From Pseudidiomarina aestuarii (GTDB lineage: Bacteria; Pseudomonadota; Gammaproteobacteria; Enterobacterales; Alteromonadaceae): a stretch of 64,000 bases of DNA. The notes below the pieces were generated by a model. That model was not told where the DNA came from, did no database searches, and saw nothing but the letters and a program-made list of their open reading frames with translations. Location of the stretch: contig NZ_PIPR01000001.1 in assembly GCF_003987355.1 (NCBI RefSeq), positions 558,001 through 622,000 on the forward strand, written 5' to 3'. Of this stretch, positions 48,661 through 57,826 are shown in pieces. Each line of letters begins with the position of its first letter. The stretch's first letter is position 1. A program made the translations under genes and the position numbers.

Positions 48661-50001
48661 ATGACAGCTACGTCACCTGCATTCTCCTCTCGACTTGGTT
48701 TTATCCTCGCCGCAGCCGGTTCCGCGGTAGGCCTCGGTAATATCTGGGGATTTCCCACACAAGCTACAAGCAATGGCGGTGGTGCCTTTGTACTCGTCTA
48801 TTTGCTCATGATCTTGGTCCTCGCCTACCCGACTTTGGTGGCTGAGCTGACCATTGGTCGTCTGCGCCAACAAAACCCAGTCGCCACCATGCGCACAATG
48901 AGTCATCAACCACTATGGCGGCGAACCGGCGTTATCGCCGCTGTTGTGGCGCTGGCGACCCTGGGATTCATCCTCGCTTTTTATGCAATTGTTGCGGGTT
49001 GGCTATTAGGCTATCTATTTGCTGCTGTGTTCAAGATCTTTGGCCAATACAGCGTCGCCGAATGGTTTGTCAGCTTCAGTATCGAACGCAATCTGCTGAT
49101 GATGGCTTTGTTTATGGTCATGACCGTCCGTGTGGTCCGCTCTGGCGTGAAAGAAGGTATCGAGCGATGGTCTAAGCGTCTAATGCCGTTACTGTTCCTG
49201 CTGCTCATTGCAATGGCTATCTACGTACTGACACTCCCGGGTGCCTGGCAAGGGTTAGTGATGTATGTGACTCCAGATTTCAGTCAAGTTACCGATCCGG
49301 AACTAGTTATTCGCGCGATGGGCCAGGCGTTTTTCAGTCTCTCCATTGGCCTTTGTTGCATGATGACGTATGGCGCATACTTATCCAAGGATGAAAATTT
49401 ACCCAAAACAGCGGGTTGGGTTGCCGGGGTCGACAGCGCAGTCGCGTTGCTTGCCGGGATGCTAATTTTACCAGCAATGTTTGCAGCACAAGACATGGGG
49501 GTCACCATCTACTCGGAGACCGGTGAACTATTGTCGGCCGATACGCTAGTCTTTACCGTGCTGCCGGCCATGTTTGATTCCATGGGACCCATTGGCAACT
49601 GGATCGCAGTCGCCTTTTTCGTGTTTATGGTGATTGCCGCGATTACCTCCTCGATTTCTATGCTAGAGGCTCCGGTAAACACTATACGTGAAGAACTCAA
49701 TATTGAACGTGCGACTGCGGCGCGCGTGTTAGGTATCGTGATCACGGGTATCGCAGCAACGATCATTTATAACTTTGAAACGCTATTTGGTTTGGTGATA
49801 ACCGTCACGACGGTGTATATGCAACCGCTAATGGCTATCATTTTCGGTTTCTTTCTCACTTGGATTTTACGTCAGCATCTGTTGTTGAAAGCACTGCAAG
49901 GCGGCTCACCGAATATCGAAAAAACGTGGTTTTGGAAGCTCTGGCCGGGCTACGTAAAATTCGTTTGCCCCGTCTTGATATTACTCGTTATTTTCGTCTG
50001 A
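48661..50001 (+). CDS. Sodium-dependent transporter, NSS/SNF family
   Basis: This is a 446-residue transporter with 11-12 membrane helices. Its first helix carries the Na+/substrate motif LAAAGSAVGLGNIWGFP, and an unwound GGG (NGGGAFVLVYLL) follows, as in LeuT-type symporters. It probably imports an amino acid or related amine with sodium. The substrate cannot be told from sequence. It follows ansA by 39 nt and may be co-transcribed, which would fit amino acid uptake and breakdown. Confidence 0.92.
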   Translation: MTATSPAFSSRLGFILAAAGSAVGLGNIWGFPTQATSNGGGAFVLVYLLMILVLAYPTLVAELTIGRLRQQNPVATMRTMSHQPLWRRTGVIAAVVALATLGFILAFYAIVAGWLLGYLFAAVFKIFGQYSVAEWFVSFSIERNLLMMALFMVMTVRVVRSGVKEGIERWSKRLMPLLFLLLIAMAIYVLTLPGAWQGLVMYVTPDFSQVTDPELVIRAMGQAFFSLSIGLCCMMTYGAYLSKDENLPKTAGWVAGVDSAVALLAGMLILPAMFAAQDMGVTIYSETGELLSADTLVFTVLPAMFDSMGPIGNWIAVAFFVFMVIAAITSSISMLEAPVNTIREELNIERATAARVLGIVITGIAATIIYNFETLFGLVITVTTVYMQPLMAIIFGFFLTWILRQHLLLKALQGGSPNIEKTWFWKLWPGYVKFVCPVLILLVIFV

Positions 50002-50031
50002 ACAGGAATTTAGTGAGCTTAAAAGCAAGAC

Positions 50032-50069
50032 AAAAAAAAGCTCGGGACGAATCCAGGATGTCCCGAGCT
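50032..50069 (-). terminator. Intrinsic terminator for the tatD transcript
   Basis: AGCTCGGGAC (50039-50048) and GTCCCGAGCT (50060-50069) form a perfect 10-bp stem with an 11-nt loop. On the minus strand it is followed by eight T residues (50032-50039). It closes the long transcription unit that runs from rluC or acpP/pabC to tatD. Confidence 0.88.
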
Positions 50070-50078
50070 CAGGGGAAT

Positions 50079-50187
50079 GGCTCAAGGGATTGAGCCGTGC
50101 GCTAACTCGATATAAGTCGAGGGTAAGATCAAGTGTAGACAATAAATAATTTATTGCTAACCATTTGCACATTTTTTGTGCATTTTT
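50079..50187 (+). other. Cluster of small hairpins between the NSS transporter and tatD
   Basis: Three further stem-loops lie in the gap between the two convergent genes: GGCTCA-AGGGAT-TGAGCC (50079-50096), CTCGA-TATAAG-TCGAG (50106-50121), and TGCAC-ATTTTTT-GTGCA followed by five T (50166-50187). The last is a weak terminator for the plus strand and overlaps the tatD stop. The first two have no obvious role. No ORF is present. Confidence 0.45.
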
Positions 50188-50965
50188 ATCGAGCGCGCTG
50201 AAATAACTGGTAAAAATTAGCCGTTGTTTGCTCAGCAACAGCCTCTACCGAAATACCTTTCACCTCAGCAACACAGCGTGCTACATCAGCGACATAGGCT
50301 GGTTGATTTTGCTTACCGCGATGAGGAACGGGCGCCAACCATGGGCTATCGGTTTCAATCAGTAGTTGGGTCAATGGAATCGCTTCAATGACAGAGCGTA
50401 ATTCATCCGCGTTACGAAAACTGGCGATACCTGAAATCGAGATGTAGAAACCCAAATCAGCAATCGCTGCCTCAGCCATGGCTAACGACTCGGTAAAGCA
50501 ATGCAGCACACCACCACACTTTTGAGCCTGCCCTTCACGTAGCATGGATAGTGTGTCTTCACGCGCGTCACGCGTGTGAATGATCAGCGGTTTGTCCAAC
50601 TCCACAGCTAGAACGATATGTTCGGCAAAGCTGCGTTGCTGAATAGCTTTCGACTCTTTGTCGTAGTAGTAATCGAGACCTGTCTCACCAATAGCGACGA
50701 CATCTGGCAGACTCGCGTACTCTCTGAGCTGTTCGCTGGCGTAGGGATTTTTGGCAACGTATAAGGGATGGGCGCCGCAAGAAATGTTGATTTGCGGGTA
50801 ATTGCGCGTTAATTCACGCATCTGCGGAAAATCTTCCAACGTCACGCCAATACACAACATGCGTTCGACTTGCGCGGCCTCAGCGTTGCGTAAGACTTGG
50901 CTGAATTGCCCATCAAATTCGGTTAAATCAAGTTTATCTAAATGACAATGTGAATCGACAAACAC
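50186..50965 (-). CDS. tatD: TatD family metal-dependent DNase/hydrolase
   Basis: This is a 259-residue TIM-barrel hydrolase. I start it at GTG 50965 (FVDSHCHLD) because the metal motif S-H-C-H belongs at the N-terminus and TGGAG lies upstream. The frame stays open further but inside unlikely sequence. Further metal ligands are in GETGLDYYY, PLIIHTRDA, VLHCFTE and ETDSPWL. TatD-type proteins have 3'-5' nuclease activity toward DNA or RNA. This member, in the tmk-holB-pilZ neighbourhood, corresponds to YcfH-type. It is the last gene before the terminator. Confidence 0.93.
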   Translation of the reverse strand: MFVDSHCHLDKLDLTEFDGQFSQVLRNAEAAQVERMLCIGVTLEDFPQMRELTRNYPQINISCGAHPLYVAKNPYASEQLREYASLPDVVAIGETGLDYYYDKESKAIQQRSFAEHIVLAVELDKPLIIHTRDAREDTLSMLREGQAQKCGGVLHCFTESLAMAEAAIADLGFYISISGIASFRNADELRSVIEAIPLTQLLIETDSPWLAPVPHRGKQNQPAYVADVARCVAEVKGISVEAVAEQTTANFYQLFQRAR

Positions 50966-50999
50966 AACGACTCCAATTTGCAGAGAAAAGAATGGCGAA

Positions 51000-51326
51000 C
51001 TACATAGTAGCGGTGGGCAACCCCGACTCACCTAAATGGCCTAGCAAGGTTTCAATGCGATTTCTTAAATGCGATTTATCGTCGATAAATTGCACGCCAA
51101 CACCCTGCTGGTCGGTTCGACCTGGCCGCGACGGGGCTAACCAGACTACTTTACCGCGAACTAACGTGTCCTCTTGGTCACGTGGTAGACGCAGCACTAG
51201 CTTCATCTCATCGCCTAGGGTGTAGGGATCTTCCGTCACGATAAACAAAGCTCCGCCCTTAATAAACGGCATGTACAAGCGTCGTAATTGTTCTTCTGAC
51301 TCTATCATGATGCGCTTGGTACTCAT
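51000..51326 (-). CDS. PilZ domain protein
   Basis: This is a 108-residue single-domain protein starting at ATG 51326, overlapping the holB stop (ATGA). It matches the type IV pilus PilZ group: a core of beta strands with LGDEMKLVLRLPRDQE, KVVWLAPSRPGRTDQQGVGVQF and a C-terminal helix. It lacks the RxxxR motif, so like P. aeruginosa PilZ it may not bind c-di-GMP but act through pilus assembly partners. The position between holB and tatD is the usual one for this group. Confidence 0.85.
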   Translation of the reverse strand: MSTKRIMIESEEQLRRLYMPFIKGGALFIVTEDPYTLGDEMKLVLRLPRDQEDTLVRGKVVWLAPSRPGRTDQQGVGVQFIDDKSHLRNRIETLLGHLGESGLPTATM

Positions 51327-52312
51327 CCTATCTGCCACTCCGCCCACAAATCTTGTAATAACAATACACCATTTAGGCCACTTTGCTCAGTAGTCCAACG
51401 GCGAATAGCATAACACGTTTGCAGCCAATCGTTGAGTTGCTGCTGATTCACATGACGCATCTGCAGCTGCCGTTGCAGCTCACTTTGGTGGTCTGGATGG
51501 TGTAACTGCACATGCGGCAATTGCAGGTAGATCCGCACTAATTCCTGAATAAAGTATTCGCTGGCGGTGAGCCACAACCGCACTTTGTTTTTATCGACGG
51601 TCGGCCAGGTACCTACCTCACAGAATGCTTGAATCAGTTGTTCAACTGCTGCATGCGCTTCGGCCTCAAATGCCGCCGCCGAATGACTCTCCACCTCACC
51701 ACGGAGTTTCGCCAGTAAAGTCAGTGGTGCATGCGCTAAGCGTTGCAGCCAAGGCTGCTCATCAGCGGTCAATGCACGCCCAAGCTGTTGCTGCAACCAA
51801 GCCTCGACTTCAATGAGTGGTGGGCTGCTCACGGTGTGTTTCTGCATGCGGCTGAGTAACGTCGGTAATAACAAGCGTGGGCGACTTGCAGAAACAATCA
51901 ATATAGTCTCTGCGGTTGGCTCTTCAAGTGTTTTTAGGAGTGCGTTCGCTGCAGCCACTGTCAATAATTCGGCATCACGTATCCAGGCGACTTTACGGCC
52001 CGCTTGGTTCGCAGTTTGTTGAAGACTCATGGTCAGACTGCGCACTGCGTCAATGCCAATCGCTTTGCCATCCTCAGAGCTGAGTTCATAGAAATCAGGA
52101 TGCGTTTTTGCTTTGCCCAATAGACAGCTCTTACAGTTCCCGCAAGCGCGTTGGGATGGCTGCAAACAGAGCAACATCTCAATCCAAGTATAAATAAAAC
52201 GATCGAGTCCCAATTCTGGTTGCCATGGAAAACAATGCGCATGGCTAAGCCGGCCACTGTGCAGATCAGTCGTGAGTTGCTGCCACAACGGGCGTAACCA
52301 AGGTAGGCTCAC
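51323..52312 (-). CDS. holB: DNA polymerase III delta' subunit
   Basis: This is a 329-residue AAA+ clamp-loader subunit. The zinc-binding cysteines are visible ([15 protein letters not shown]). The P-loop is degenerate, as expected for delta', and the sensor region [25 protein letters not shown] is split typically. It opens and loads the sliding clamp with delta and tau/gamma. Its start overlaps the tmk stop, and its stop overlaps pilZ. Confidence 0.92.
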   Translation of the reverse strand: MSLPWLRPLWQQLTTDLHSGRLSHAHCFPWQPELGLDRFIYTWIEMLLCLQPSQRACGNCKSCLLGKAKTHPDFYELSSEDGKAIGIDAVRSLTMSLQQTANQAGRKVAWIRDAELLTVAAANALLKTLEEPTAETILIVSASRPRLLLPTLLSRMQKHTVSSPPLIEVEAWLQQQLGRALTADEQPWLQRLAHAPLTLLAKLRGEVESHSAAAFEAEAHAAVEQLIQAFCEVGTWPTVDKNKVRLWLTASEYFIQELVRIYLQLPHVQLHHPDHQSELQRQLQMRHVNQQQLNDWLQTCYAIRRWTTEQSGLNGVLLLQDLWAEWQIG

Positions 52313-52929
52313 CGAAATAACTCCGCTTCAACGCAAGCTAATAAATCACGATGCACGGCTTCCATACTTTGCCCACCGTCGATGACATGTATGGAGCGAT
52401 CGGCTTCTGCCAGTTCCAGATAGCGCGCACGGGTTCTTTCGAAAAAGCTCAAATCTTCTTGTTCAATTCGATCCAGAGCACCTCGCGTTCGAGCCCGCTC
52501 TAAACCAAGCTTAGGGTCGACATCAATCAACAGTGTAAGATCAGGGCCAAAGCTACCCAGTACCTGCTGTTTTAGAACTTGCAGTTTGCCATCGCCTAAC
52601 TGGCGTCCACCACCTTGATAAGCACGTGACGACAAGTCATGGCGATCCGCAATAACCCAAGTGCCTTGCTGCAACGCGGGTTTGATCACGTTCTCTACGA
52701 GTTGCACCCGACTGGCATACATAATCAGCAGTTCTGTATTGGCATGAACGGGCTCAGCCCAATCTTGCTTCACTAATTCACGTAAGGCTTCTGCTAGTGG
52801 CGTACCACCGGGTTCACGGACGGTCGTTGCGGCAATATTTTTCGCTTGTAGATGCGTGACGATGCTGGCTATCGCTGAGCTCTTCCCTGCTCCCTCGAGC
52901 CCTTCAACAACGATAAACTTCCCAGTCAT
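52309..52929 (-). CDS. tmk: Thymidylate kinase
   Basis: This 206-residue enzyme phosphorylates dTMP to dTDP. The P-loop GLEGAGKSS is at 9-17. The DR motif is in [22 protein letters not shown], and a lid region follows [21 protein letters not shown]. It is two nucleotides after mltG and overlaps holB by 4 nt, the conserved mltG-tmk-holB order. Confidence 0.95.
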   Translation of the reverse strand: MTGKFIVVEGLEGAGKSSAIASIVTHLQAKNIAATTVREPGGTPLAEALRELVKQDWAEPVHANTELLIMYASRVQLVENVIKPALQQGTWVIADRHDLSSRAYQGGGRQLGDGKLQVLKQQVLGSFGPDLTLLIDVDPKLGLERARTRGALDRIEQEDLSFFERTRARYLELAEADRSIHVIDGGQSMEAVHRDLLACVEAELFR

Positions 52930-52931
52930 AG

Positions 52932-53960
52932 TTAATTGATTCCCCGTTGATAGCGATTTACCGCACGGTTGTGTTCAGCCAAAGTTCGAGAAAAAATGTG
53001 TCCGCCTGAGCCATCGGCCACAAAATACAAGTAATCGGTTGTTTCCGGATTTGCTGCTGCTACTAAACTCGCCTTACTCGGCATCGCAATAGGCGTCGGT
53101 GGTAAAGCCGGAATGCGATACGTATTATACGGCGTCTCAGTGCGTAAATGTGCACGTGTTAGATTACCGTCGAAATTCTCAATGCCGTAAATCGTAGTTG
53201 GGTCGGATTGCAACCGCATTCCTAACCGCAGTCGGTTCACAAATACCGAGCTCACCCGAGCGCGCTCCGCTTTAACACCAGTCTCTTTTTCGATAATGGA
53301 TGCCATGATAAGTAATTCATAAGGCGTTGCATAGGGTAAATCACGGTCGCGATTGGCCCATAACTCCGACAACTGCGTTTGCATCGCGACGGCAGCTTTC
53401 CGCAACACTGTCGTCGCCGATGTGTAGGCTTTATAGGTGTATGTTTCAGGAAGCAAGAGACCTTCCATTCGAGCATAGTCAGAGAGCCCGAGCTCACTTA
53501 AAATTTGCGCTTCTGATTGTTCTAATAGGCTGTGATCTAGATAGGCTGCTTGCCGCAGCACTTCCACCCACTGCGACCAATTCTGTCCCTCAATCAGCGT
53601 GACTTGAAATAAGTGTGCACGCCCTGCAGTTACTTGCGACCAGAAACTGATTAACGAGCTATGGGGTTCAATGGCGTAGACGCCAGCTTGAATTGAATCA
53701 GCGGGCGTAAACACCCGCAACGCATAATAAGCGTGCTGAACGGAACCCGGTAAATAGCCTTGTTCATGTAAGATCTGCAGAACCGATCGAAGATGTGAAC
53801 CTGCGGGAATTTCGACCAATGCAGGCTCGTCAGTGTTTACCAGCGCAGTAGGCATCACCAGCGGTTGCTGCAACGTTTTCTGTGCCCACCAATAGCCGGA
53901 CCCAGCCAAGACGAGGGCAACGCAAACTACAACGAGAACGATATTTCGGATTGCCACCAC
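52932..53960 (-). CDS. mltG: Endolytic murein transglycosylase MltG
   Basis: This is a 342-residue YceG-family enzyme that cuts nascent peptidoglycan strands at the inner membrane. An N-terminal anchor helix (about residues 5-25) is followed by a LysM-like region ([20 protein letters not shown]). The catalytic glutamate lies in [22 protein letters not shown], followed by [11 protein letters not shown]. The start is GTG 53960 (or 53957) with AGGTGTG upstream, and it overlaps the pabC end by 34 nt. Confidence 0.94.
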   Translation of the reverse strand: MVAIRNIVLVVVCVALVLAGSGYWWAQKTLQQPLVMPTALVNTDEPALVEIPAGSHLRSVLQILHEQGYLPGSVQHAYYALRVFTPADSIQAGVYAIEPHSSLISFWSQVTAGRAHLFQVTLIEGQNWSQWVEVLRQAAYLDHSLLEQSEAQILSELGLSDYARMEGLLLPETYTYKAYTSATTVLRKAAVAMQTQLSELWANRDRDLPYATPYELLIMASIIEKETGVKAERARVSSVFVNRLRLGMRLQSDPTTIYGIENFDGNLTRAHLRTETPYNTYRIPALPPTPIAMPSKASLVAAANPETTDYLYFVADGSGGHIFSRTLAEHNRAVNRYQRGIN

Positions 53961-54727
53961 GTACTCACACCTTTTGGTAGAATCGGAGCACTAAAAAGAT
54001 GCCCCTGGAACTCAGCAACGGCACGCGGCCCCAAAACACTGTTAATCAAGAATACTTGATCCGCAGTAAATAGCACATCGGTACCAGCACGAACAATTTC
54101 AACCTTACCGAGAATGTTCTCATTCAACAACTGAGTTCGGGCGACGCCACTAATTCCCGCTTGGGCTAAACTGGGCGTAAACCATTGCTCGCCGCAACGC
54201 CAAAATAAATTACTGCTGATGCTCTCGACCAATGCCCCCGATTGATCGGTCACTACGAGTTCGTCGCAATCCCGTTGCTCCCGTTCTTGCGCCAACATCA
54301 CTTGCTCCAAACGATTTAATGTTTTTAAGCCGGCAAAAGCCGGTTGTTCGGCTAATTTCAATCGCGCAAGTTGCACTTTTAAAGGATGTGCGGGAACTTC
54401 TGGAATGGGGCTGACACTCGCATACCAAGGGGGTTCAGCTTGGCTTTGACGGGCATAGCCGCGACTTGAATCCCCTGCCGTCATCATCAGTTTAACAACA
54501 CACTGCGGCTGGGTTGATGCAATAGTTTGAAGAAATTCTGTAATTGTGGCTTGCGGGGGAAGCGGTAGTTCAAGCTTTTCTGCGGCTTGGCATAATCGCT
54601 GCCAGTGGAGAGGCCACCAGAGCACTTGGCCATGGCGAATCGTTAACGTTGTAAAGTGCCCGTCGCCGAACTGGAGTCCACGATCAAAGGCAGGTGCCGT
54701 TAGCGGTTGGCCATTTTTCCACAGCAT
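53927..54727 (-). CDS. pabC: Aminodeoxychorismate lyase
   Basis: This is a 266-residue fold-type IV PLP enzyme that releases p-aminobenzoate for folate synthesis. The PLP lysine is K135 (FAGLKTLNRLEQVMLAQE), matching the family's I-K-x-L-N-R-L-E-Q. RGLQFGDGHFTTL is the N-terminal signature. In most gammaproteobacteria fabF precedes it. Here the acpP terminator lies directly upstream, so pabC needs its own promoter or readthrough. Confidence 0.93.
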   Translation of the reverse strand: MLWKNGQPLTAPAFDRGLQFGDGHFTTLTIRHGQVLWWPLHWQRLCQAAEKLELPLPPQATITEFLQTIASTQPQCVVKLMMTAGDSSRGYARQSQAEPPWYASVSPIPEVPAHPLKVQLARLKLAEQPAFAGLKTLNRLEQVMLAQEREQRDCDELVVTDQSGALVESISSNLFWRCGEQWFTPSLAQAGISGVARTQLLNENILGKVEIVRAGTDVLFTADQVFLINSVLGPRAVAEFQGHLFSAPILPKGVSTWWQSEISFSL

Positions 54728-54741
54728 CGTCTGAGCAGAAC

Positions 54742-54768
54742 AAAAAAAGGCGGAATAAAAATTCCGCC
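54742..54768 (-). terminator. Intrinsic terminator after acpP
   Basis: ATTCCGCC and GGCGGAAT (54749-54756 and 54761-54768), with an AAAA loop, are followed on the minus strand by seven T residues (54742-54748). It sits between acpP and pabC, where fabF is normally found. It explains high, separate expression of acyl carrier protein. Confidence 0.88.
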
Positions 54769-54785
54769 CTCTTCAATTCATTCGC

Positions 54786-55025
54786 TTAGTCGTTCGCGTG
54801 ATTGGTCACGTAATCGATAGCTGATTGAACCGTTTTGATTTTCTCAGCTTCTTCGTCTGGAATTTCAGTCTCAAACTCTTCTTCCAGAGCCATCACCAAC
54901 TCAACGGTATCCAGAGAGTCTGCACCGAGGTCGTTTTCGAAAGAAGCTTCTGGTTTAACTTCTTCTTCTTTCACACCAAGTTGCTCGATGATGATTTTTT
55001 TAACGCGTTCTTCAATAGTACTCAT
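54786..55025 (-). CDS. acpP: Acyl carrier protein
   Basis: This is a 79-residue, strongly acidic four-helix protein. Ser 37 in [16 protein letters not shown] receives the 4'-phosphopantetheine arm that carries growing fatty acids. The start has AGGGAAC upstream. It is separated from fabG by 133 nt, enough for its own promoter, and is followed by a terminator. Confidence 0.97.
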   Translation of the reverse strand: MSTIEERVKKIIIEQLGVKEEEVKPEASFENDLGADSLDTVELVMALEEEFETEIPDEEAEKIKTVQSAIDYVTNHAND

Positions 55026-55158
55026 TGTATTAAGTTCCCTTCACTTTAGGTCACGATCTAAAAATTGGGCTTAGTGTAGTGAATGCCGCTTCAATAATAA
55101 AGCAATAAATGGTACTACCACTAGCCATTACACAGTGCCAACTGTTGGCAACTGCGGG

Positions 55159-55893
55159 TTAAACCATTGCCATGCCGCCATTCACGTGAATAGTCTCGCC
55201 GGTAATGTACGCTGCCCCAGGCGACGCTAGAAACGTCACCGCGGCTGCAATTTCTTCAGGCTGCCCGAGTCGGGCCGCTGGGATATTAGCAAAAATGGCT
55301 TGTTGTTGGTCTTCTGTCAATGATTTGGTCATATCCGTATCAATAAAACCCGGTGCCACACAATTTACAGTAATTCCACGAGCAGCAATTTCCTGTGCTA
55401 GTGCTTTGGTAAAGCCAACTAAACCGGCTTTCGCCGCACAATAATTCGCCTGGCCTGGATTACCCGTTGTGCCAACCACAGATGAGATATTGATAATTCG
55501 ACCACTACGCCGTTTCATCATACCGCGCATCACGCCTTTACTCAGTCGGAAGACCGCTTTCAGATTCGTATCTAAAACGCTATCCCACTCGTCTTCTTTC
55601 ATCCGCATCAATAAATTGTCGCGAGTAATGCCCGCATTGTTGACCAAGATATCCAATTGACCATAACGCTCATCAATGTGCTTCAGCACCGCATCAATAC
55701 TGTCTGCATCGGTCACATTGAGCGCAACGCCCTCACCTTTGTCCGCTAAGTATGCGGAAATGGCATCAGCGCCCTGTTGTGTGGTAGCGGTACCTACCAC
55801 AGTGACACCTTGGGCAACAAGCGCCTCGGCAATTGCTTTACCAATGCCGCGACTAGCGCCGGTTACTAATGCTACTTGTCCTGCCATTGTCAT
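55159..55893 (-). CDS. fabG: 3-oxoacyl-ACP reductase
   Basis: This is a 244-residue short-chain dehydrogenase that reduces beta-ketoacyl-ACP with NADPH. The nucleotide motif TGASRGIGKAIAEAL is near residue 11. The catalytic Ser is in NISSVVGTTG, and Tyr and Lys are in YCAAK. ATG 55893 has GGAG at 7 nt. ATG codons at 55896 and 55887 are alternatives. It follows fabD in the fab cluster. Confidence 0.96.
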   Translation of the reverse strand: MTMAGQVALVTGASRGIGKAIAEALVAQGVTVVGTATTQQGADAISAYLADKGEGVALNVTDADSIDAVLKHIDERYGQLDILVNNAGITRDNLLMRMKEDEWDSVLDTNLKAVFRLSKGVMRGMMKRRSGRIINISSVVGTTGNPGQANYCAAKAGLVGFTKALAQEIAARGITVNCVAPGFIDTDMTKSLTEDQQQAIFANIPAARLGQPEEIAAAVTFLASPGAAYITGETIHVNGGMAMV

Positions 55894-55903
55894 CATTACA
55901 CTC

Positions 55904-56839
55904 CTACTCTGAACTCGTCGAGTTCGTTAAACTGTCCACCCCTGCCGGGGTATTGATGGCATCGACAACTGGATCATTGGCGATGCGTTTAATGAGACCT
56001 GTGAGTACTTTGCCGGGGCCAATTTCATAAAACTGAGTGACCCCTTGTTCGGCCAAAAACTCTACTGTTTCAGTCCATCGCACCGGAGAATACAACTGTC
56101 GGATCAATGCATCTTTAATAGCACCGGCATCCGTCTCGATAGCTACATCCACGTTGTTGACCACAGCCAGCGTTGGGGTGTGGAACGTGGTTTGTTCGAG
56201 TAATTGCTCAAGTCTCTCTGCCGCTGGACGCATCAATTCACAATGTGACGGCACACTCACAGGGAGTGGGAGTGCGCGTTTTGCGCCCGCCGCTTTACAA
56301 GCATCGCCGGCACGAGCAACGGCTGCTGCATGACCAGCAATCACAACCTGACCCGGCGAATTATAATTCACCGCCGCGACCACTTCAGAGCCCGCCGCTT
56401 CAGCGCAACATGCTCGCACTGCATCATCGTCAAGGCCAATAATGGCTGCCATTCCGCCAATGCCAGCAGGTACCGCAGACTGCATAAATTCACCGCGCTT
56501 CGCGACAATAGCAACGGCAGCTTCGAAATCAATCACGCCAGCGCACACGAGTGCGGAATATTCACCGAGTGAGTGCCCAGCAAGATACGCTGGCGCAGCT
56601 ACGCCCTGTTGCTGCAATAACCGATAGATAGCGACGCTGGCGGTTAATAAAGCAGGTTGCGTTCGCTGTGTTTCATTCAGTGCATCGCTCGGCCCTTGAC
56701 TGACTAGTTCCCATAAATCGTAACCCAACACCTCACTTGCCTTCGCAAAAGTAGACTGGATCAACGGGTACTGTGCCGCTAACTCCGCCGCCATGCCAAC
56801 ACTTTGGGACCCTTGTCCCGGAAAAACCATTGCTCGCAT
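55904..56839 (-). CDS. fabD: Malonyl-CoA:ACP transacylase
   Basis: This is a 311-residue enzyme. The nucleophile elbow is GHSLGEYSALVCAG (Ser 90). An Arg follows in AVAIVAKRGEFMQ, and the catalytic His is in VSVPSHCELM. FPGQGSQSVGM at the N-terminus is conserved. It loads malonate onto ACP for chain elongation. It sits between fabH and fabG, 9 nt after fabH. Confidence 0.96.
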   Translation of the reverse strand: MRAMVFPGQGSQSVGMAAELAAQYPLIQSTFAKASEVLGYDLWELVSQGPSDALNETQRTQPALLTASVAIYRLLQQQGVAAPAYLAGHSLGEYSALVCAGVIDFEAAVAIVAKRGEFMQSAVPAGIGGMAAIIGLDDDAVRACCAEAAGSEVVAAVNYNSPGQVVIAGHAAAVARAGDACKAAGAKRALPLPVSVPSHCELMRPAAERLEQLLEQTTFHTPTLAVVNNVDVAIETDAGAIKDALIRQLYSPVRWTETVEFLAEQGVTQFYEIGPGKVLTGLIKRIANDPVVDAINTPAGVDSLTNSTSSE

Positions 56840-56848
56840 CTGTTGTCC

Positions 56849-57817
56849 TTAATAATCGATAAGTGCTGAGCCCCAGGCGAATCCACCGCCAAAGGCTTCT
56901 AATAATAATTTATGACCTCGTTGTATTCTGCCATCACGCACAGCAACATCAAGCGCAATAGGTACTGAGGCGGCAGAGGTATTGCCGGTGTAACGCAACG
57001 TGGTTACCACATGTGCCATCGGCATCCGTAATTTCTTCGCTGTAGCGGTAATGATGCGCATGTTTGCTTGATGAGGGACTAGCCAATCTAACGCATCGGC
57101 CTCCAGAGCATGAGCCGCCAGCGTCTCTTGCACCAATTCACTTAGCTTTGTCACAGCCACCTTAAAGACTTCGTTGCCTTTCATATACATCCAGGCTTCG
57201 CTGAGCTCTTCAGCGCGCTCGTTCCACTGCCGATGTGCATGCTTGGCACCCAGTAAGTCAGCAAACTCACCAGCACTGTGCAAATGCGTCGATAAAATTC
57301 CGGGCGTTTCGCTGGCTTGCACCACAACTGCACCTGCGCCGTCACCAAATAAAATGATGGTGTTGCGATCATCCGGTCGACACAGGCGTGACAATACATC
57401 CGTTCCGACAACCAGAACATTCTTGTACATACCACTGCGAATATATTGATCTGCCACCGACAACGCGAAAATAAAACCTGAGCATGCGGCCGCCACATCA
57501 AAAGCGGGAATATTTTGATCAGTTAATGCAGCTTGGATTTCGCAAGCGACGCTTGGAAAGGCATTTTCACCCGATGTTGTTGCGACCACGATTAAATCGA
57601 GTGCGTCAGGCGCAATACCGGCAGCTTGAAGTGCCTGACTCGCCGCAGCAGCACCCATAGTCACTGCACTTTCTGCGGGACCTGCAATGCGTCGTTCGTG
57701 AATGCCTGTGCGCTCGACAATCCAATCGTGAGATGTGTCGACACGCCGCTCGAGGTCAGCGTTGGTCAGGCACTGGCTCGGTAAATAGTGACCAGTTCCT
57801 GCAATTCTTGAATACAT
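56849..57817 (-). CDS. fabH: Beta-ketoacyl-ACP synthase III
   Basis: This 322-residue enzyme starts fatty-acid chains from acetyl-CoA and malonyl-ACP. The active Cys 112 is in [13 protein letters not shown]. The His is in [10 protein letters not shown] and the Asn in [11 protein letters not shown]. It follows plsX by 9 nt in the conserved plsX-fabH-fabD-fabG order. Confidence 0.96.
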   Translation of the reverse strand: MYSRIAGTGHYLPSQCLTNADLERRVDTSHDWIVERTGIHERRIAGPAESAVTMGAAAASQALQAAGIAPDALDLIVVATTSGENAFPSVACEIQAALTDQNIPAFDVAAACSGFIFALSVADQYIRSGMYKNVLVVGTDVLSRLCRPDDRNTIILFGDGAGAVVVQASETPGILSTHLHSAGEFADLLGAKHAHRQWNERAEELSEAWMYMKGNEVFKVAVTKLSELVQETLAAHALEADALDWLVPHQANMRIITATAKKLRMPMAHVVTTLRYTGNTSAASVPIALDVAVRDGRIQRGHKLLLEAFGGGFAWGSALIDY

Positions 57818-57826
57818 GGGTTGTTT

